64,000 bases of DNA from Variovorax beijingensis (lineage in GTDB: Bacteria > Pseudomonadota > Gammaproteobacteria > Burkholderiales > Burkholderiaceae_C): positions 59,054 to 123,053 of the forward strand of contig NZ_VIVL01000014.1 of NCBI RefSeq assembly GCF_007828835.1, given 5' to 3'. The position numbers and the translations under genes are program-made. A model generated the notes under the pieces. It did no database searches, was not told the DNA's origin, and was given only the letters and a program-made list of their open reading frames with translations. The stretch's first letter is position 1, and every line of letters starts with the position of its first letter. Shown piece after piece: positions 60,707-64,000 of the stretch.

Positions 60707-62440
60707 TCAGGAGGCCGTGCAGGTGTAGCTCGAGGCGTTGCCCTCCGTCCCCGGGGCACCCGTGAAGCGGGGCCACAGGGGCCAGCGGCACATGGGGCGC
60801 GAGCGCGCGGCAGCAGGGTCTGCCGCGTTGTTGTCGACCGAGGCGATCGTGTCGGGCGCTTGCCCCTTCTCGACCCAATCGCTCAGAACGGCGAGCCCGT
60901 CATAGCCCAGGTTGTAGCGGCCCGCGCCATGATCGAAGCCGGGAATCGTGAAGAAGCGGATGAAACTGTCGACCGCAGGCTGGCCGAACTGCGTGACCTG
61001 CAGGTTGTAGTAGTCCTCCGTGTTGTGCGGGCTGATCAGGCCATCGGTCGTGCCGTGCGTGAGGATCAGCTTGCCGCCCCTGGCGCGAAACGCTTCGAGG
61101 CTCTGCTGCGTCACTTCCGTGATGCCGCCCAGTTCCTGCAGCCGCGCCTTGAAGTTCGCCGGATCGTAGGTCAGCGGGTTCAGCAAGGGGTCCTTTGCCA
61201 CGAAGTACCTCGCGTGCGCGGCGCCGATCGTATAGAGCAGCGCGTCCGCCGGAGGGGTCGCGGCGCTGGTGGGTACCGGCGCGAATCCCAGTGCGCTGCC
61301 TGCGCCGAAGAACGAGAAGTCTCCGCCCTCGAGCAGCGGCCAGCGCGCAAACACCTGCTGGCCCGCTATCGGGAAGCCCAGGTCATACGGCGAGCTGATC
61401 TTGCCGACGGCGTCGATCTGCGCATCGGAGAGACAGCTGTCACCGGCGTCTGCCCCGCCAGGGCACCGCAGGGTTGCCTTGACGGTGTTGATATTGAAGG
61501 CTGCATTGCAGGCCTGGATGTTGCCGATGATTCCATCGGCGAGGCCGTCCAGCGAATCGCAGGCGGCATACACCGCGTTCACCAGCAGCTTTCGCTTGTT
61601 GTCATTGAGCCAGCCCGCCCCACCGTTGTCGTACAGCGCCCTGCCAACGTAAAGCGATGCCTGCTGAAGCAAGGAAAGGTTGTAGGCGGGGTAGTTCGCA
61701 ATGACGCCGTCGTAGTCGGCTGCGTAGCGTGCTGCCGCGTCCAGCCCTTCATGACCACCTTGCGACCCGCCGATGAAATAGAAGCGGCGAGGCTTGGCGC
61801 CATACCGCTTCTGGATGATCGCCATGGCGGCATCGTGCACCTTCTTGACGGACAGCTGCCCGTAGTTGAGGAGCGCCTCGTCATTGAGCGCGAACGTGCC
61901 ATCGAATACGGCGCCCTTGTGTCCGCCATCGCCGCCCAAGGTCACGTAGCCCTGCTTCAGCGCGTTGGGAGTGCCATTCGGCTGGGAAACGTAGGGGCCG
62001 AGGCCGGTGACGAGCGTCCCGTCGTAGCCCCCGCCCCCCATGTGCAGCGCACGCTCGTTCCATTGGGTCGGCAAGTTGACCTGGAACTCCATGGTGGGTG
62101 CGCCTGCCGTGGCAGGCACGATGATGCCGGTCACCGCGCAGTACTCGCCATTGACATTGGCTTTGGCATCCGCGGTGACAAAAGTGGCGGACTGAACGAT
62201 AGCACCGGAGGTCGGCTTGCCGATCATCGAAGCCGGGATGCTCATGCCGGAGATGCCGGCACAAGCCTCCTGGGCAGTGGGTGCTGCTGGCGTCGTGCCG
62301 GCCGTCGGCGGCGCCGTGACCGGGCCGATGAAGCCCGTACCGCCGCCTCCGCCGCCGCCGCAAGAAGCCAAACCTTGCATGGCAAGAAGAAGCGCGAGCC
62401 ATCCTGCTGTGCGCCGACCCTCAAGGGAAATCCGTCTCAT
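60707..62440 (-). CDS. Tannase/feruloyl esterase-family lipoprotein
   Basis: A 577-residue exported esterase. The N-terminal signal ends in a lipobox (MQGLASCGGGG), so the protein is probably a lipoprotein anchored by its first mature cysteine, followed by a glycine/proline-rich linker. The tannase domain has the nucleophile in FIGGSQGGHEGLDAAARYAA, with conserved cysteines flanking it, and the acid and base regions THGTTDGLISPHNT and GFDHGAGRY. The start is ATG 62440, seven bases after GGAGGAG. It would cleave aromatic esters at the cell surface. The divergent AraC gene may regulate it. Confidence 0.9.
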   Translation of the reverse strand: MRRISLEGRRTAGWLALLLAMQGLASCGGGGGGGTGFIGPVTAPPTAGTTPAAPTAQEACAGISGMSIPASMIGKPTSGAIVQSATFVTADAKANVNGEYCAVTGIIVPATAGAPTMEFQVNLPTQWNERALHMGGGGYDGTLVTGLGPYVSQPNGTPNALKQGYVTLGGDGGHKGAVFDGTFALNDEALLNYGQLSVKKVHDAAMAIIQKRYGAKPRRFYFIGGSQGGHEGLDAAARYAADYDGVIANYPAYNLSLLQQASLYVGRALYDNGGAGWLNDNKRKLLVNAVYAACDSLDGLADGIIGNIQACNAAFNINTVKATLRCPGGADAGDSCLSDAQIDAVGKISSPYDLGFPIAGQQVFARWPLLEGGDFSFFGAGSALGFAPVPTSAATPPADALLYTIGAAHARYFVAKDPLLNPLTYDPANFKARLQELGGITEVTQQSLEAFRARGGKLILTHGTTDGLISPHNTEDYYNLQVTQFGQPAVDSFIRFFTIPGFDHGAGRYNLGYDGLAVLSDWVEKGQAPDTIASVDNNAADPAAARSRPMCRWPLWPRFTGAPGTEGNASSYTCTAS

Positions 62441-62617
62441 CAGTCTCCTCCGGTGTATGCCCGCCATTGAATTGCCGCTGAAGGCAACGTAGGGGACGTT
62501 ACGCAAAAGGATGCCGGTTCGTATTTCAGACCCTTGCTCGGATTTCATCTTCTTGCGCAGGGAATCCCCTTAGACTCCGGGCCGTTCGAGCACTGTCGCA
62601 GCCACTAGGATGAGAAG

Positions 62618-63553
62618 ATGAGCGGCCAGGATCTATCGCAACCCATCTTGCGCACCTCCTCGAGGGTGATGTCATTGACCACAGATCCGGCGGCACCCCA
62701 AGAGCCATCCTTGTTGCGCGAGCCGCAGCTGGCAGCCTGGGCCGGATTCCGGGTTGGCATGTCCCAGGCGATTTCCATAGAGATGGGGAAGCACCACGGA
62801 GAGCATGCGGCTTTGGCCATGATCCTGAAGGGGCGCACGCGCGGCCGAATCAGGAGTCGTGGCGAAGAGTGCGACTTCAGTCCAGGGCCGGACTCCGTTG
62901 GATTGTTTGCCCCCAAGTTCGATATCAGCTGGAAGCGCTGGCAGTGCGAGCCCGGGGCCGAACGCTTCATCGTCGAACTCGACTTTGCAGATCTTCATCA
63001 AGCGGGCGATCTGGAGCAGATGCTGGCATCTCGCCGCACGCTGCGGCAGAACGTGACGCTGAGCGACCATCAACTCGCATCGCTGATGCGGCTGATCGCC
63101 GCCGAGGTCCGCGGGGGCAGCCCGCACGGCGCGCTCTATGCGACGTCGCTCAGCATCAGCCTGGCCGCCTACCTGTGCGCCCAACATGCGTCGGGAGGTC
63201 GTACACCGACCCGTGAGCGCGGCGTGCTTACAGCGATGCAAAAGCAGCACGTGCTCGAGTTGGTGCAGCGGCGACTCCACGAGAACTTGAGCCTCGACGA
63301 ACTCGCGGCTGCGGCCGGTGCCAGCCGATTCCACTTTCTTCGACTCTTCAAGAACAGCTTCGGCATGACGCCGTACCAGTTCGTGATAGATCAACGCATC
63401 GCAGCGGCCCGGCAGCTGCTTGAAAAGACAAGTCGGCCACTGGTCGATGTTGCGGCCGCCACCGGTTTTTCCAGTCAAAGCCACATGTCCACGGCGATGA
63501 AGCGCCACACGGGCCTGTCACCTGGACATTGGCGGCGCTCGAAGCCCCAGTGA
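62618..63553 (+). CDS. AraC-family transcriptional regulator
   Basis: A 311-residue regulator. The N-terminal sensor part is an AraC-like ligand-binding segment (IEMGKHHGEHAALAMILKGR). The C-terminal double helix-turn-helix spans about residues 210-305: VQRRLHENLSLDELAAAAGA, then SRFHFLRLFKNSFGMTPYQF and the second helix DVAAATGFSSQSHMSTAMKR. The start is ATG 62618 behind a GAGAAG sequence; ATG 62669 is possible. It is divergent from the tannase-hydrolase genes (177 bases) and so is their likely regulator. Confidence 0.9.
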   Translation: MSGQDLSQPILRTSSRVMSLTTDPAAPQEPSLLREPQLAAWAGFRVGMSQAISIEMGKHHGEHAALAMILKGRTRGRIRSRGEECDFSPGPDSVGLFAPKFDISWKRWQCEPGAERFIVELDFADLHQAGDLEQMLASRRTLRQNVTLSDHQLASLMRLIAAEVRGGSPHGALYATSLSISLAAYLCAQHASGGRTPTRERGVLTAMQKQHVLELVQRRLHENLSLDELAAAAGASRFHFLRLFKNSFGMTPYQFVIDQRIAAARQLLEKTSRPLVDVAAATGFSSQSHMSTAMKRHTGLSPGHWRRSKPQ

Positions 63554-63607
63554 CCTTTCGCCTCATCCGGTGGATCTCCATGGCGGGGTCCGCCGCGGCG
63601 AACAGGC

Positions 63608-64000
63608 TCAGCGCACCATGCAGGGCCGCTTGTTGTCAAAGCTCCAATTGGGGATCAGGTATTGCATCGCCTGCGCATCGTTGCGCGCACCCAGGCCGTG
63701 CTTCAGGTACAGCTGATGCGCCTTCTCGACCTCGTCCATGTCGAGCTCCACGCCCAGGCCGCCGCGCGTGGGCACCTTCACGAACCCGCCTTCGATCTGC
63801 AGCGGCGCCTTGGTCAGGCGCTGGCCGTCCTGCCAGATCCAGTGCGTGTCGATGGCCGTGACCTTGCCCGGCGCGGCCGCCGCCACGTGCGTGAACATGG
63901 CCAAGGACACATCGAAGTGGTTGTTCGAATGCGAGCCCCAGGTCAGGCCCCAGGCCTGGCACAGCTGGGCCACGCGCACCGAGCCCTGCATCGTCCAGAA
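63608..64000 (-). CDS. gudD: Glucarate dehydratase, C-terminal part
   Basis: The 5' end lies outside the window; 130 C-terminal codons are visible. FWTMQGSVRVAQLCQAWGLT, the catalytic GSHSNNHFDVSLAMFTHVAA and the ending NWSFDNKRPCMVR closely follow glucarate dehydratase, which turns glucarate into 5-keto-4-deoxyglucarate in the enolase superfamily. The conserved histidine in HSNNHFD is present. Distinction from the close paralog GudX is not possible with this fragment. It is convergent with the AraC-family gene. Confidence 0.9.
   Translation of the reverse strand, partial: FWTMQGSVRVAQLCQAWGLTWGSHSNNHFDVSLAMFTHVAAAAPGKVTAIDTHWIWQDGQRLTKAPLQIEGGFVKVPTRGGLGVELDMDEVEKAHQLYLKHGLGARNDAQAMQYLIPNWSFDNKRPCMVR

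Overview
The window looks like chromosomal DNA of a high-GC, metabolically versatile betaproteobacterium, most likely a Variovorax or close Comamonadaceae relative. This is inferred from gene content and protein style, not from any rRNA or marker gene: four Bug-type solute receptors, a Gram-negative porin, DNA polymerase II, tripartite (Ttt) and TRAP transporters, many LysR/GntR/IclR/AraC regulators, and GC-rich codons. No rRNA, tRNA, CRISPR array or intact mobile element was seen.

Region 1 (1-13.4 kb) is a long minus-strand catabolic cluster read from a porin at 12.3 kb to a hydantoinase/oxoprolinase pair that runs off the left edge. It holds a porin, an AtuA-family protein, a DUF4387 protein, a Bug receptor, an AbrB-type membrane protein, an acyl-CoA ligase, an MFS carrier, an internal LysR regulator, HyuB and HyuA. 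A divergent GntR/UTRA regulator faces it. The substrate is unknown.

Region 2 (13.5-24.7 kb) is mixed. It contains a MipA/OmpV outer-membrane gene broken by a one-base frameshift, an OmpR/sensor-kinase pair, a PAP2 phosphatase, a molybdopterin-oxidoreductase remnant, panD, a VOC protein, a DUF2845 protein, an Rnk-like regulator, a winged-helix protein next to DNA polymerase II, and a CusF-like secreted protein.

Region 3 (24.7-32.9 kb) has a double-PAS diguanylate cyclase, an MFS carrier, a tctBA pair lacking its own receptor, an RlmN-like radical SAM methyltransferase, a hydrolase, a secreted hypothetical protein and a CadC-like membrane regulator.

Region 4 (32.9-42.6 kb) is a sugar-acid operon. 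A DapA-family lyase, an enolase-superfamily dehydratase, 2-keto-3-deoxygalactonokinase, the 6-phospho aldolase and two Bug receptors are mostly joined by ATGA overlaps. They are followed by an unusual fusion of an IclR regulator to an SMP-30/gluconolactonase. Two TTCCA-N5-TGGAA palindromes lie between this operon and a divergent orphan 7TMR-DISM sensor kinase.

Region 5 (42.6-52.1 kb) is accessory. It includes an AAC(3)-I-like acetyltransferase, a PdxI-like reductase with a divergent LysR gene, a second GNAT, a truncated TRIC-channel gene, RidA and cupin genes, a winged-helix/TPR protein, an IS481 remnant, a DUF899 protein, a Bug receptor and a deaminase.

Region 6 (52.3-59.7 kb) is the most interesting operon. 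It has a RuBisCO-like protein, a four-carbon-acid-sugar kinase, a TRAP receptor, a fused TRAP permease and an SDR, with a divergent LysR regulator and a palindromic LysR-type site. The set resembles the 3-oxo-isoapionate branch of D-apionate catabolism. Region 7 (59.8-64 kb) has a hydrolase, a tannase-family lipoprotein, an AraC regulator and the C-terminus of glucarate dehydratase.
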